Assembly: GCF_011516755.1 (NCBI RefSeq)
Contig: NZ_WOSY01000004.1
Location: 235,727-299,726 of the forward strand
Origin: Acetobacter conturbans
GTDB taxonomy: Bacteria; Pseudomonadota; Alphaproteobacteria; Acetobacterales; Acetobacteraceae
DNA: 64,000 bases
Reading direction: 5' to 3'
The stretch's first letter is position 1; every line of letters starts with the position of its first letter. The notes under the pieces were generated by a model, which had not been told where the DNA came from, searched no databases, and saw nothing but the letters and a program-made list of their open reading frames with translations. This document shows positions 36,587-44,851 of the stretch, one piece after another. A program made the position numbers and the translations under genes.

Positions 36587-37509
36587 TCTATCGCGTCCGT
36601 CACACCACCTCGTATGTTTATGGCCGACCGGTGGAACTGGCCGCTCATGTCCTGCATCTGACGCCGCGTGACTGTCCGGGACAGAAATTACTCTGGACGA
36701 GCCTCGAATGTGAACCGACCCCCGTCCGCCGTCAGACCGGCACCGATCATTTCGGCAACCGGATTGTCTGGCTGTTCCACGAAACACCCCATTCGCGGTT
36801 TGATATCGTCGCCCTGTCGGAGGTGGATGTTCAGTTTCCCGAGCCGCCCCCGGTCCATATGACCGCTTCGTGGGAAGAGATCGCCGTTCTTGCCGCGTCT
36901 GATCCGGATGTGTCCGAGTTCTTGTTTGACGGACCGATGTGTGCTGCATCCCCGCGCGTGGGCGCGTATGTTGCGCAGAGCTTCCCTCCGGGCCGTTCAG
37001 TCCTCGAAGGTCTGCTGGACCTGAACGAGCGTGTCTTCAGGGAATTCCGTTTCTCGTCGGGTGTGACATCGCTGCGGACAACGCCCGAAGAAGTGCTGGA
37101 GAGGCGGGAGGGTGTGTGTCAGGATTTCACGCATCTCATCCTGAGTGGCCTGCGCTGGCTCGGTCTGCCTGCGCGCTATACGTCCGGTTACATCCGTACC
37201 CGACCCTCTCCGGGCCAGAAAAGGCGGCTGGGCGCGGATGTGTCCCATGCGTGGGTGGGCGTATGGCTGGGGCCGGAATATGGTTGGATCGGCCTTGATC
37301 CGACGAATGGCATTGTTGTCCGCAATGAACATGTGATTCTTGGGTGGGGCCGCGATTACTCGGATATCAGTCCTGTCCGAGGCCTGATTCTGGGTGGAAG
37401 CGGCGATACGCTGCGTGTCGGCGTCGATCTGGTGCCTGTCGAGGAGTGGGAGCAGGACCCCTCCTTGCGGGCGCTTGGTGCTTTTCCGGCAAAAATTCCC
37501 GTGGATTGA
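36583..37509 (+). CDS. Transglutaminase-like cysteine peptidase (TGase family)
   Basis: 308 residues with the transglutaminase N-terminal beta region (IYRVRHTTSYVYGRPVELAA) and the catalytic triad Cys179 (REGVCQDFTHL), His222 (DVSHAWVGVWL) and Asp239 (WIGLDPTNG). Bacterial members act as peptidases or amide-transferring enzymes. It begins in the overlap with the ATP-grasp/alpha-E gene, so both proteins should be made in fixed ratio. It is the second transglutaminase of the locus. Convergent with the EEP-family gene at 37531. Confidence 0.92.
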   Translation: MIYRVRHTTSYVYGRPVELAAHVLHLTPRDCPGQKLLWTSLECEPTPVRRQTGTDHFGNRIVWLFHETPHSRFDIVALSEVDVQFPEPPPVHMTASWEEIAVLAASDPDVSEFLFDGPMCAASPRVGAYVAQSFPPGRSVLEGLLDLNERVFREFRFSSGVTSLRTTPEEVLERREGVCQDFTHLILSGLRWLGLPARYTSGYIRTRPSPGQKRRLGADVSHAWVGVWLGPEYGWIGLDPTNGIVVRNEHVILGWGRDYSDISPVRGLILGGSGDTLRVGVDLVPVEEWEQDPSLRALGAFPAKIPVD

Positions 37510-37530
37510 AACAGGGTCGTGACTGGCCGG

Positions 37531-38388
37531 TCAGGGCAGCGAAAGTTCGACCGATACCGGACAGTGATCGGAAAGCGCCTTCGGGCTGGTTCCGTCATGT
37601 TTGTAGGACATGACCCGAAGACTGTCGGGCACCAGCCAGTTTTTCGCGGCTCCGCCGAGCAGGATATGATCGATGAAATATTCTCCTCCCCAGCATGGAC
37701 TGGCATGACCTGCGGTGGTGAGGAGAAGCGGTGCGGACGTTGCCAGTTCATGAAAGAACGGATCGCCGGGCGTCATCCGGCGATTGAAATCTCCCAGAAC
37801 AGCGAAAGCCTCGCCTTCATCCTGCCGTTCCAGAATCCAGTCGGAAAGCACTGCAAACTGACTTTGAAGGGTCGGGCAGGCATGTTTCTGCTCATCCGGG
37901 GGATTGTCCCAGCACCCTGTTTTGAGATGCACCACCAGAATACGCAGTGAGCCCTTGCCGTCCGAAACGGTGATGTCCAGACCGCTGCGGAGCGGGTGAG
38001 GGGCCTGCGCGGAATAGACATTCAAAGCCGTAACGTCAGGGTGCCGTTCAACCGTTAACGTGTTGCGCACTGCCACACCGACACGCTGCACCACCGGATC
38101 GTTCGTTATGAAGATTTTATAAGTGGGTGCCTGAAAGACGCGGGCGGCGACACCGGCGCCATCAACCTCCTGAAAGGCGATAACGTCCGATCCCAGACGT
38201 GCCGCATAGCCGGAAAGTTTGGCAATATCAGCATCAGTCCGGCGATACACATCTGCAGGCATACTGGAATCCTGCGCGCCACGCAGGGTGAGCCAGCTCA
38301 TATTCCAGGTCGTCACGCGAACATCGCGGGCTTGGGCTGCTGATGAAAACAGGAAGCACATGGCAAAAAGGAGCTGGCACAGGGCCAT
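37531..38388 (-). CDS. Secreted endonuclease/exonuclease/phosphatase (EEP) family protein
   Basis: 285 residues from ATG 38388 with a signal peptide (MALCQLLFAMCFLFSSAAQA). The EEP fold residues are present: VTTWNMSWL, IAFQEVDG, GDFNRRMT and SDHCPVSVEL. Three cysteines (GCWDNPPDEQKHAC and SPCWGG) suggest disulfides in an exported enzyme. The likely substrate is nucleic acid or a phosphodiester such as a sphingolipid or inositol phosphate. The start is unclear: GTG 38400 or ATG 38457 (which would overlap the carbonic anhydrase gene by 20 bp) are alternatives. Likely cotranscribed with the carbonic anhydrase. Confidence 0.83.
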   Translation of the reverse strand: MALCQLLFAMCFLFSSAAQARDVRVTTWNMSWLTLRGAQDSSMPADVYRRTDADIAKLSGYAARLGSDVIAFQEVDGAGVAARVFQAPTYKIFITNDPVVQRVGVAVRNTLTVERHPDVTALNVYSAQAPHPLRSGLDITVSDGKGSLRILVVHLKTGCWDNPPDEQKHACPTLQSQFAVLSDWILERQDEGEAFAVLGDFNRRMTPGDPFFHELATSAPLLLTTAGHASPCWGGEYFIDHILLGGAAKNWLVPDSLRVMSYKHDGTSPKALSDHCPVSVELSLP

Positions 38389-38437
38389 GCTCCTTTTCAC
38401 AGGCGTCACGTTTTTCGCATCTGCTGGAATGGTCTGA

Positions 38438-39124
38438 TCAGGCAGGATTCGGAACATGCTCCAGACGGGTAATGGCTTCCTCGATGGAAATCGTCTTGCG
38501 CGAATTTTCATCGAGAACGGACACTTCACCCGAGCCGATGTCGTAGAACCATCCCTGAAGGACAAGTGTGCTACGGGCCAAGGCAGCTGCCACGGAGGGA
38601 TGGGTGCGCAGATGGGCGATCTGCAGCAGGACATTGTGTTCGGCGAGACTGCGGACTGTCGCCGGACCGGTGTCGGTGCCCACGAGTGCGCCGATGACGG
38701 CCTTGGCTGCTTCCGCGTTTCGCAGCCACGATTTGACTGTCGGCATTTTGTCCAGCTTGGAGGTGTCCGGCTCCAGAAGAGCCGTCATAGCACCACAGTT
38801 GGAGTGACCGCAGACGATGATATTGGACACCCCGAGAGCCACAACGGCGTATTCGATGGCGGAGGACACGCCCCCGAGCATCTCGCCGTAAGCAGGCACG
38901 ACGTTCCCGATGTTGCGGAGAATGAAGAGGTCTCCGGGGTCTGTCTGGGTGATGAGGCTCGGACTGACACGGCTGTCGGCGCAGGCGATAAAGAGCGTGC
39001 TTGGGGACTGCCCCTCAGCCAGCTCCCTGAAAAGTTTTTCCTTGCCCGGAAAAACGTGGGTATTGAATTTCTCAACGCCGCGCAAAAGGGCGATGAGACT
39101 GTCTCTGGCGCTGCTGGCTGCCAT
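38438..39124 (-). CDS. Beta-carbonic anhydrase
   Basis: 228 residues. The zinc ligands and catalytic dyad are visible: Cys48, Asp50 and Arg52 (ACADSR), then His107 and Cys110 (CGHSNCG). It interconverts CO2 and bicarbonate, supplying bicarbonate for carboxylases such as acetyl-CoA carboxylase. The C-terminal segment LQGWFYDIGSGEVSVLDENS matches the family. No signal peptide, so cytoplasmic. Upstream gap of about 400 bp separates it from the divergent NAD regulator. Confidence 0.94.
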   Translation of the reverse strand: MAASSARDSLIALLRGVEKFNTHVFPGKEKLFRELAEGQSPSTLFIACADSRVSPSLITQTDPGDLFILRNIGNVVPAYGEMLGGVSSAIEYAVVALGVSNIIVCGHSNCGAMTALLEPDTSKLDKMPTVKSWLRNAEAAKAVIGALVGTDTGPATVRSLAEHNVLLQIAHLRTHPSVAAALARSTLVLQGWFYDIGSGEVSVLDENSRKTISIEEAITRLEHVPNPA

Positions 39125-39532
39125 GCTGCCCTCTCTTGAAAGAAGATGAACGGTCCGCGATCAGGTAGAGCGTAACACGCTCTACATTAGCCTAGAAACT
39201 CCTGTACCTTATCGGGTTCCCTGGCGACAGCAAATGTCATTGGCGGGAAACGACGGTGACATACATCGGCAGCCGTTTGATTACATCACTGTGACGGTTC
39301 CGCTTGTCCTGTCGCCTTTATCCCGCAATGTTTTGTGAGGTTCCCCCGTTGGCCGGGTCAAACCTTACGTGTGTGGTCGCAAGGGCAGTTCCGGAGGCCA
39401 TCCGGGGGGTTCTAACCGGGTATGGAAAGGGAGAGAGCGACCGCTCGCCTGAGACAGGCATGCGCTGGTTTTTATACCGGTGCATCGTCCAACGAACTGA
39501 GCCGAAGGCGTGGCTGAAATGATCCGCCCAAC
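39125..39532. other. Intergenic region between carbonic anhydrase and the NAD regulator
   Basis: 408 bp without a supported gene. A 72-residue frame at 39304-39522 exists, but it lacks a ribosome-binding site and any recognisable domain. The stretch ends with a run of GGAGGGAG just before the regulator start. Promoters for both divergent genes should lie here; I could not place them with confidence. Confidence 0.5.
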
Positions 39533-40489
39533 ATGAAGGAGGGAGCAAGGATCGTGATAGCCGCCATCCCGATCAGCTTGCGGGCGGGCGAGCCTTTCGT
39601 GCTCACGGACGGTCAGGGTGGTCTACCGCATGCGCTTCTTGCCGGAGGAGAAGAAAAAATACGGGAAACGCTCGAATCTCTTCTGGTGACGCGTCGTCGC
39701 GTTCCGGTCGCCTGTGCCGATCAGTTGCCGGTCCGCGTCTATGAAGGAGCGGGCGGATCGCGCGTTGTGGAATTACCCTATCTTGTCACGGCGCGGACAG
39801 GAGACAGCGACGGCGAATGGACGCCCTGCTACGAGTTTCTGCCGTGGGAAGATCAGAGATCATCTCATGGCATCACCCTGCGAACAATGCTTGGCGAACG
39901 ATTGCTTGCCGGTCTGACGCCTGCCCTGACAACCGATATGGTGCAGGTGCGCCGAAAACTTTCCGTCCTGTTCGCGCTGGAAGGACGCCCCTGGCGGCCC
40001 GATCTTGTGGCCGAACGATGCCGTGCGCTGATCGAGGCGGAATTTCTGCCGGAAGAGGGCAGTTCCGGCGCCGCCCATCTCGCGGACACCCGCTGTTACA
40101 AATGGCTTGCTCAGGCGCTGGGTTATCTGCGGAAACCGCTTCCTTCGCTCAACATGCCGGTTGAATTGATGCCGGAACGTTTCACCATCCCCCAGTTTCA
40201 GGCCTCTGTTGAAGGCGTGCTGGGCGAGGCTCTGGATAAGCAGGCCTTTCGGCGGAATGTGTCGCATTGCGGGCTTCTGGAGGAGACAGGGGGAGTCAGC
40301 GACGAGATCTTTGGTCGTCCTGCCCGTTTATTCCGCTTCCGTCTGGATATCGCGGTGGCGCGGAACGCCCAGAGCCTGTCACTGGCACTCCCGCTTGCCG
40401 ACGCCGTCAGCCGGTCGGAAACTATTGAAACTCTCCTGTTTCCTTCACGGGCGAAGAAAGGATCATCTCTGCCACCCGATGAGACCTGA
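39533..40489 (+). CDS. nadQ: NadQ/NrtR-like regulator of NAD biosynthesis
   Basis: 318 residues. The C-terminal winged helix-turn-helix is of the NrtR type (IPQFQASVEGVLGEALDKQ, AFRRNVSHCGLLEETGG, GRPARLFRF). The N-terminal part lacks a Nudix box and resembles the alphaproteobacterial NAD regulators (COG4111, NadQ) rather than the shorter Nudix-bearing NrtR. It stands directly upstream of a nadB-type gene on the same strand, in line with a role as local repressor of NAD synthesis. The start could be GTG 39554, with GGAGG before it, or ATG 39533. Gene symbol from family and context. Confidence 0.8.
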   Translation: MKEGARIVIAAIPISLRAGEPFVLTDGQGGLPHALLAGGEEKIRETLESLLVTRRRVPVACADQLPVRVYEGAGGSRVVELPYLVTARTGDSDGEWTPCYEFLPWEDQRSSHGITLRTMLGERLLAGLTPALTTDMVQVRRKLSVLFALEGRPWRPDLVAERCRALIEAEFLPEEGSSGAAHLADTRCYKWLAQALGYLRKPLPSLNMPVELMPERFTIPQFQASVEGVLGEALDKQAFRRNVSHCGLLEETGGVSDEIFGRPARLFRFRLDIAVARNAQSLSLALPLADAVSRSETIETLLFPSRAKKGSSLPPDET

Positions 40490-40505
40490 CGCATTCCGGG
40501 CGCCG

Positions 40506-40564
40506 TCCGGTAACTGTTTGCTGATCTTTGTCTGAAAGAAAAACCAACAGGACCGGCGCGTCAG
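40506..40564 (+). promoter_or_regulatory. Hairpin in the leader of nadB
   Basis: GCGCCG-TCC and GGA-CCGGCGC pair with one bulged base across a loop of about 35 to 40 nucleotides, upstream of nadB and downstream of the regulator stop. It could be the operator region or an RNA leader. Evidence is only the dyad. Confidence 0.3.
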
Positions 40565-40648
40565 GAAACAGGTGCTCATGAAGCGCATCGTGGCCAGTCC
40601 TGACCTGAAGGCGGCTACCGGCTGTCGGCGCGAAAAGGACGTGAGATC

Positions 40649-42154
40649 ATGGACCCGACAGTCAACCTTGGTGCCCTGCGTGGCCAGCCCGTGATCGTCG
40701 GAGCCACCATCGCCGGCCTCCTGACCGCCCTGCATATGGGTGACACGCCCTGCGTCCTTGTCTCGGGTGTCCCGCAGCCCGCTGTCGGCGTTTTACCCGC
40801 TGGCCTGACGGCCCTGCTGGAAGGTGGCGGGACCGGAATGGTCCGGGCCGCCCACACGCTTGAAGCCGGTGCGGGCCTTGCCCGTCTGGATGCGGTCCAG
40901 TGCATTACCTCCCGCATGAAACATGCTCTGACGGGGCTGGAGCAACTCGGGATCCTGAGCGCCCTGGCCGGATGCGTTTCCGGCGCTGGACTTCATGCCG
41001 CTCTTCTGTCGGTGCTGGCGAAGCGGCGGAATATCACGATCATCCGTTCTGCGATGTTGCGGCGTCTGGTGCTCGTGGAGGGGTATGTCAGGGGGGCCGT
41101 CATTCAGGCGGCGGGAAAGATCGTCGTCCTTGATACCAATACGGTGATTGCGGCTGGCGGAGGTGCCTGCGGCCTCTATGATGAAAGGCTGGTGCCGGGT
41201 GGTTCGGTCGGCACGCAAATGGCTGTGGCCGCGCGGGCAGGTGCTGTCCTGTCCGATCTCGAATTTGTCCAGTTCCACCCGTTCGTGCTGGCGGGCGGCG
41301 CATCGCAGGGAACGGCGCTTGCCATCCCTCTCGATCTCTGCGGCTCATCGCCTGTTGTCGATGAGCATGGAAAAAATGTTGTTGAGCCCGGTCAGACCAG
41401 AGCGCTCGCGACGGTGGAAGTCAGTCTGTGGCGCGCTGCGGGACACGCGGTTTTTCTTGATCTGCGAAATGCACTGTCAGGTCTGCCCGATGTGACAGGC
41501 CACGAAATCGATCATTTTGTTCAGCTTTGCGAGTCGCAGGGTCTTGATCCTCGTCGGGAGGCTTTGCCTGTCAAATCTGCCGCCGCTTTCCATATTGGGG
41601 GCATAAAGACCGATCTTTCCGGCCGCACCTCGGTCGCCGGGCTGTGGGCATGTGGAGAGGTTGCCTGCACCGGCTTTCACGGCGCTTCCGTCCTGACAGG
41701 CAATCCGCTGCTCGAAGCGATCGTGTGCAGCGAGATCGTGGCCCGCAATGTGCTGGAAACGACGCAGGAAACCGGAACGCTCGACGTGTCCTCGCTCACG
41801 CCTGGGCTTTCTCTGGCCGAAGGTATGATGTCGATGGTGCGTCCACTGGTGGATACCGCCCTCGGTCCGGTGCGGGAGGGCAATCCTCTCCGTCAGACTC
41901 TGTTCCGTCTGTCACGATTTGCCGGATATGACGATGTCGCCCTCATCGCCCAGATGATGGCGCTCCAGGCTTACGAGCGTGAAGAAAGTCGCGGTGTTCA
42001 CTGTCGCGCAGATTTTCCGGAAGTCGGCGCGCAGGCCCGTCATTCAGAAATCCGGGAGAAGACGGTGCCCGCAACAGTACGTTCGATTGCGCAGGAAACC
42101 CATGATATCAACGCTCTGAACGACAGATATCAGACTATTCCCCTTATGAACTAA
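40649..42154 (+). CDS. nadB: L-aspartate oxidase (NadB), divergent
   Basis: NadB oxidises L-aspartate to iminoaspartate in NAD synthesis. The 501-residue protein is shorter than typical NadB. Its C-terminal half has the family signature GGIKTDLSGRTSVAGLWACG followed by EVACTGFHGASVLTGNPLLE and a helical end. The N-terminal FAD loop reads VIVGATIAGL, where the usual second Gly (GxGxxG) is Thr. The AQGGIAAV motif, which contacts flavin and substrate, is replaced by PAGLTALL. The substrate loop has QFHPFVL instead of QFHPT. Activity may be altered. No nadA or nadC adjoins it. Its stop overlaps the converging thiE-like gene. Confidence 0.82.
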   Translation: MDPTVNLGALRGQPVIVGATIAGLLTALHMGDTPCVLVSGVPQPAVGVLPAGLTALLEGGGTGMVRAAHTLEAGAGLARLDAVQCITSRMKHALTGLEQLGILSALAGCVSGAGLHAALLSVLAKRRNITIIRSAMLRRLVLVEGYVRGAVIQAAGKIVVLDTNTVIAAGGGACGLYDERLVPGGSVGTQMAVAARAGAVLSDLEFVQFHPFVLAGGASQGTALAIPLDLCGSSPVVDEHGKNVVEPGQTRALATVEVSLWRAAGHAVFLDLRNALSGLPDVTGHEIDHFVQLCESQGLDPRREALPVKSAAAFHIGGIKTDLSGRTSVAGLWACGEVACTGFHGASVLTGNPLLEAIVCSEIVARNVLETTQETGTLDVSSLTPGLSLAEGMMSMVRPLVDTALGPVREGNPLRQTLFRLSRFAGYDDVALIAQMMALQAYEREESRGVHCRADFPEVGAQARHSEIREKTVPATVRSIAQETHDINALNDRYQTIPLMN

Positions 42155-42807
42155 GGAGTGGGGACGCCCTCGAACAGCTTCGCAAACTGATCGGGGGCCT
42201 GCCAGAAGGCCTCGTTCGTCTCACCCTCGGATGTCATGCCGATAGCCAGAAAATCCGCGACCTCCATCAGGGCTGAGGCGGCCATGATGCTGTCATCCGT
42301 CGGGGTGATGAAACACTCGGCAACCACCGCGAGCTCCATCATTTCCCGCCACCAGCGTACCAGTGCAACCCCTTCCGGGTTCGGTTGCTCATCGAATACG
42401 CCAAAAGCGATGTAATCAACCCCGGCTTCCCCAGCCCGCATGGCGTCGTCCCGGCTGATGCCGCATGACGTGCCCAGTTGCAGCTCCTCACCGAGAATCC
42501 GTCGCGCCTCTTTGACATCTTCCGGCGCGACATGCGCGCCGTCACAGGACATGTCGCGGGCGAGCTTTGGCTGTCCCTCCAGCATAAGGGCTGCGCCATG
42601 ACTCTGGACAAGATCCCTGACCATGCTGATTGTCTCGCGCATCTGCTGACCTGAAAGGGAGGGCGGAAGGCGCAGTCGCACGGCGGCAACGGGGAGAGCC
42701 TGCAAGGCCATCCTGAGTGCGGGGAGGAAAGGTGCGGGGTCCTCGATCAAGGGCGTGACAAGGTAGGCCTGACAGGGCTCCCGCATCGCAGGCTGCGTCT
42801 TGCTCAC
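42151..42807 (-). CDS. Thiamine phosphate synthase-like TIM-barrel protein (ThiE family, divergent)
   Basis: 218 residues, ThiE-like barrel: start AYLVTPLIEDPAPF, CDGAHVAPEDV in the place of the HLGQxD strand, GTSCGISRDDAMRAGEAG and VDYIAFGVFDEQPN. The last motif normally reads GPxxxTxTK and binds pyrophosphate/phosphate; here it is GVFDEQPN. The typical catalytic Lys/Thr are absent, so it may not be the main ThiE. Its stop overlaps nadB on the other strand, and its start overlaps the upstream hypothetical gene (ATGA). Members beside fructose-bisphosphate aldolase genes are known in alphaproteobacteria. Confidence 0.7.
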   Translation of the reverse strand: MSKTQPAMREPCQAYLVTPLIEDPAPFLPALRMALQALPVAAVRLRLPPSLSGQQMRETISMVRDLVQSHGAALMLEGQPKLARDMSCDGAHVAPEDVKEARRILGEELQLGTSCGISRDDAMRAGEAGVDYIAFGVFDEQPNPEGVALVRWWREMMELAVVAECFITPTDDSIMAASALMEVADFLAIGMTSEGETNEAFWQAPDQFAKLFEGVPTP

Positions 42808-43289
42808 TCTGTCTCTCCCGTCTTGGTGTGCGTCGTTTGAAACTGCTTATTCGCCGGAACGCGCCTTTCTGCCAAGAGAGCCTGCTCACATGAAGCAGGT
42901 CTCTCCCTGAGAACGGTCGCTCCTGTTGACCTTGCCAGCGCGATCACGGCGCTGATCTGAGGGGATGCGGGATCGAAAACGATATGGGTCTGGCCGCGGC
43001 TGAGAGCCGACACGGCGCGCCCGGCCTGACTGCCGCAATCCAGAATATCAGTAAAGCGGGCAGGCTCTTTCAGCCCTGCACGCAGTTGTCTCATCATTTC
43101 CATCCACCATGGCACACCCATGAAACATGCGGCTCCAGGCGGGGAAAGCAGGATCGTCTCTGGCACATCTTTCTTAAAGGTCGTGAGCAGGGCTTGCCGA
43201 CCTTCCTCCAGCGTGGCGACGATGAAGACAGGATGTGATCCGTCGAAGCCGATTTCCCTCGACGAATGGGAGGGCATTGTGAGGATCAT
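42804..43289 (-). CDS. Conserved hypothetical protein upstream of the ThiE-like gene
   Basis: 161 residues, no domain recognised. The sequence suggests an alpha/beta fold: VFIVATLEEGRQALLTTF, ETILLSPPGAACFMGVPWWM, FTDILDCGSQAGRAVSALS, THIVFDPASPQISAVIALA. It overlaps the ThiE-like gene by four bases, so the two are translated together and may act together. No signal peptide or membrane helix, hence cytoplasmic. ATG 43289; an ATG four codons later is possible. Confidence 0.6.
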   Translation of the reverse strand: MILTMPSHSSREIGFDGSHPVFIVATLEEGRQALLTTFKKDVPETILLSPPGAACFMGVPWWMEMMRQLRAGLKEPARFTDILDCGSQAGRAVSALSRGQTHIVFDPASPQISAVIALARSTGATVLRERPASCEQALLAERRVPANKQFQTTHTKTGETE

Positions 43290-43370
43290 GCTTGACGTTC
43301 AATCCTTTGCGGGTGATTTCTGAAGGGATTTCAGAAAAGACATACAGCAGGGCGGAGGCAAGTGTCGCAT

Positions 43371-43682
43371 ATGAGCGAAAGCAGGTCGGACGATCTTCCG
43401 TCCGTCGATCCGATTTCACGACTCCGCATCGCATTGGACAGGATTGCCTTCGCGCTCGAACATCGGAAGACGGCGCCTCAGCCATTGCCGGAGTTGTCTG
43501 GATCAGCCCCGGCGGCACCGGGACCGGATGTGCAGGCTGTCATCGCAGGTCTTGATGATCTTATGCGCGATGTCCGGGGCGTGCTGGCGGATCTGGATGC
43601 TCCCCGTTTGACTGATTCGGCACATGAGCAGTCGATATGGGCGGAAGCAGACAGCGACATTCCGCATGATGAGGAGGGCTGA
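43371..43682 (+). CDS. Small coiled-coil-type protein upstream of zapA
   Basis: 103 residues with heptad-like helices (ISRLRIALDRIAFALEHRK and DVQAVIAGLDDLMRDVRGVLADL), acidic at the end. A DUF4164-like protein often precedes zapA in alphaproteobacteria; this one fits in size and place, though identity was not tested. GTG 43362 is an alternative start, with GGAGG three to four bases before it. The stop is 3 bp before zapA, so they are cotranscribed. Confidence 0.65.
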   Translation: MSESRSDDLPSVDPISRLRIALDRIAFALEHRKTAPQPLPELSGSAPAAPGPDVQAVIAGLDDLMRDVRGVLADLDAPRLTDSAHEQSIWAEADSDIPHDEEG

Positions 43683-43685
43683 GCA

Positions 43686-44024
43686 ATGCCGCAAGTGACA
43701 GTCCGGATCAATGGCTATGCCTATCAGATCGGCTGCGAGGTCGGGGAGGAGCGCCATCTTCTCGATATGGCGCAGGAGGTCAGCATGCGGGTCGCTCGGG
43801 TGAGGGCGCTGGGGTTCAGTGGTGAATCGAAGGTGCTCGTTCTCGCCGGATTGCTGATGGCGGACGAACTGTCCGACCTCACGGCAGAGATGGTCTCGAA
43901 GGAAACGAGCAAGGCCATTGAAGCGGGTGAGAATGCGGTTCGGGAAAATGCACGCCTCATGGATGAACTTGTTGTGCTGGCTGAGCGTGCGGAAACCATT
44001 GCGGCGGCGCTTGAGGCAGACTAG
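43686..44024 (+). CDS. zapA: Cell division protein ZapA
   Basis: ZapA binds FtsZ and stabilises the Z-ring. The 112-residue sequence has the family N-terminal VTVRINGYAYQIGCEVGEE, ERHLLDMAQEVSMRVARVRA, and a long C-terminal coiled coil (SKVLVLAGLLMADELSDL onward). Directly followed by the 6S RNA and fau, the classic order in proteobacteria. Confidence 0.93.
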   Translation: MPQVTVRINGYAYQIGCEVGEERHLLDMAQEVSMRVARVRALGFSGESKVLVLAGLLMADELSDLTAEMVSKETSKAIEAGENAVRENARLMDELVVLAERAETIAAALEAD

Positions 44025-44032
44025 ATTATGAA

Positions 44033-44190
44033 TGTGGAGCTACCCGGTGCGTCAGGCAATTCATCCCCTGGGCCGATAAGCACTTCCTCGGGAGCTGGCT
44101 CTGTCGTGATCCTGGTCACGGTATTCCGGCGCCCACCTGCACTAGCAGGTCCTGGAGGTTGTAAAGACCAACGGCCATGGTGGCTCCACA
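44033..44190 (+). ncRNA. ssrS: 6S RNA
   Basis: 6S RNA binds the housekeeping RNA polymerase and tunes transcription in stationary phase. The region between zapA and fau is the conserved location. The ends pair: TGTGGAGC at the 5' side with GGCTCCACA at the 3' side. The middle region can form the broad open bubble and internal stem typical of 6S (TCCTCGGGAGCTGG..GTGATCCTGGTCACGG). Length is about 158 nt. Exact ends and the bubble need a covariance model check. Confidence 0.75.
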
Positions 44191-44206
44191 CGGTTTTCCC
44201 GGTTTC

Positions 44207-44788
44207 ATGACGCATTCTGGCGATCTTCCCGGAACAGTGCATGAAAAACGTGCCATCCGCGCTGCAATGCGGGACAGACTCGTTCATGTGCCCCCTGCGA
44301 CATCCCGACATCTTTGCGAGCGTCTGGCCTCCCGTCTTCTGACGGAGACACCAGCTTGCATCGCCTGCGTCTGGCCGTTGCCCGGAGAGGTTGACCTGCG
44401 CCCTCTCTGTGAAAAGCTCCATCAGCATGACTGGCGGGTGCTCATACCGGAAACGCCGCCCAAAGGGTCGCCGCTGATCTTCCGCCAGTGGCGACCGGAG
44501 GCAGAGATGAAGCAGGGGCGTTTCGGCACATCCTATCCCGATGGCCCTGTCAGCGTGCCCGATGTCATTCTCGTCCCGATGGTGGCATTTGACCGCCGTG
44601 GTTATCGGCTTGGTTATGGCGGAGGATATTACGACCGCACGCTGGCCCGCCTGCCGGGTTCAAAACCTGTCGGCTATGCTTTTTCCGCTCAGGAAGTGGC
44701 TGAGGTTCCGGTCGGACCCTTCGATATGGCCCTGCCGATCATCATCACTGAAAATGAAGACATCATCAGGGATATGTCATCCGACTGA
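44207..44788 (+). CDS. fau: 5-formyltetrahydrofolate cyclo-ligase
   Basis: Converts 5-formyl-THF to methenyl-THF with ATP. The 193-residue protein has the family basic start (EKRAIRAAMRDRLVHV), FGTSYPDGP, and the signature VPMVAFDRRGYRLGYGGGYYDRTL that binds ATP and folate. The position after 6S RNA (zapA-ssrS-ygfA/fau) agrees. Start ATG 44207 is used; a GTG at 44237 is also possible. Confidence 0.92.
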   Translation: MTHSGDLPGTVHEKRAIRAAMRDRLVHVPPATSRHLCERLASRLLTETPACIACVWPLPGEVDLRPLCEKLHQHDWRVLIPETPPKGSPLIFRQWRPEAEMKQGRFGTSYPDGPVSVPDVILVPMVAFDRRGYRLGYGGGYYDRTLARLPGSKPVGYAFSAQEVAEVPVGPFDMALPIIITENEDIIRDMSSD

Positions 44789-44851
44789 TGACAGCCCTTG
44801 CGGCATCATGCCCAAGCCAATGAGGCATCGCGCCGTCCAGAGGAGAAAAGC

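Noticed and set aside
39304..39522. 72-residue plus frame and a tRNA-like GGTTCTAACC stretch nearby
   Set aside because: No ribosome-binding site or family for the frame; no acceptor or anticodon stems could be folded for a tRNA.
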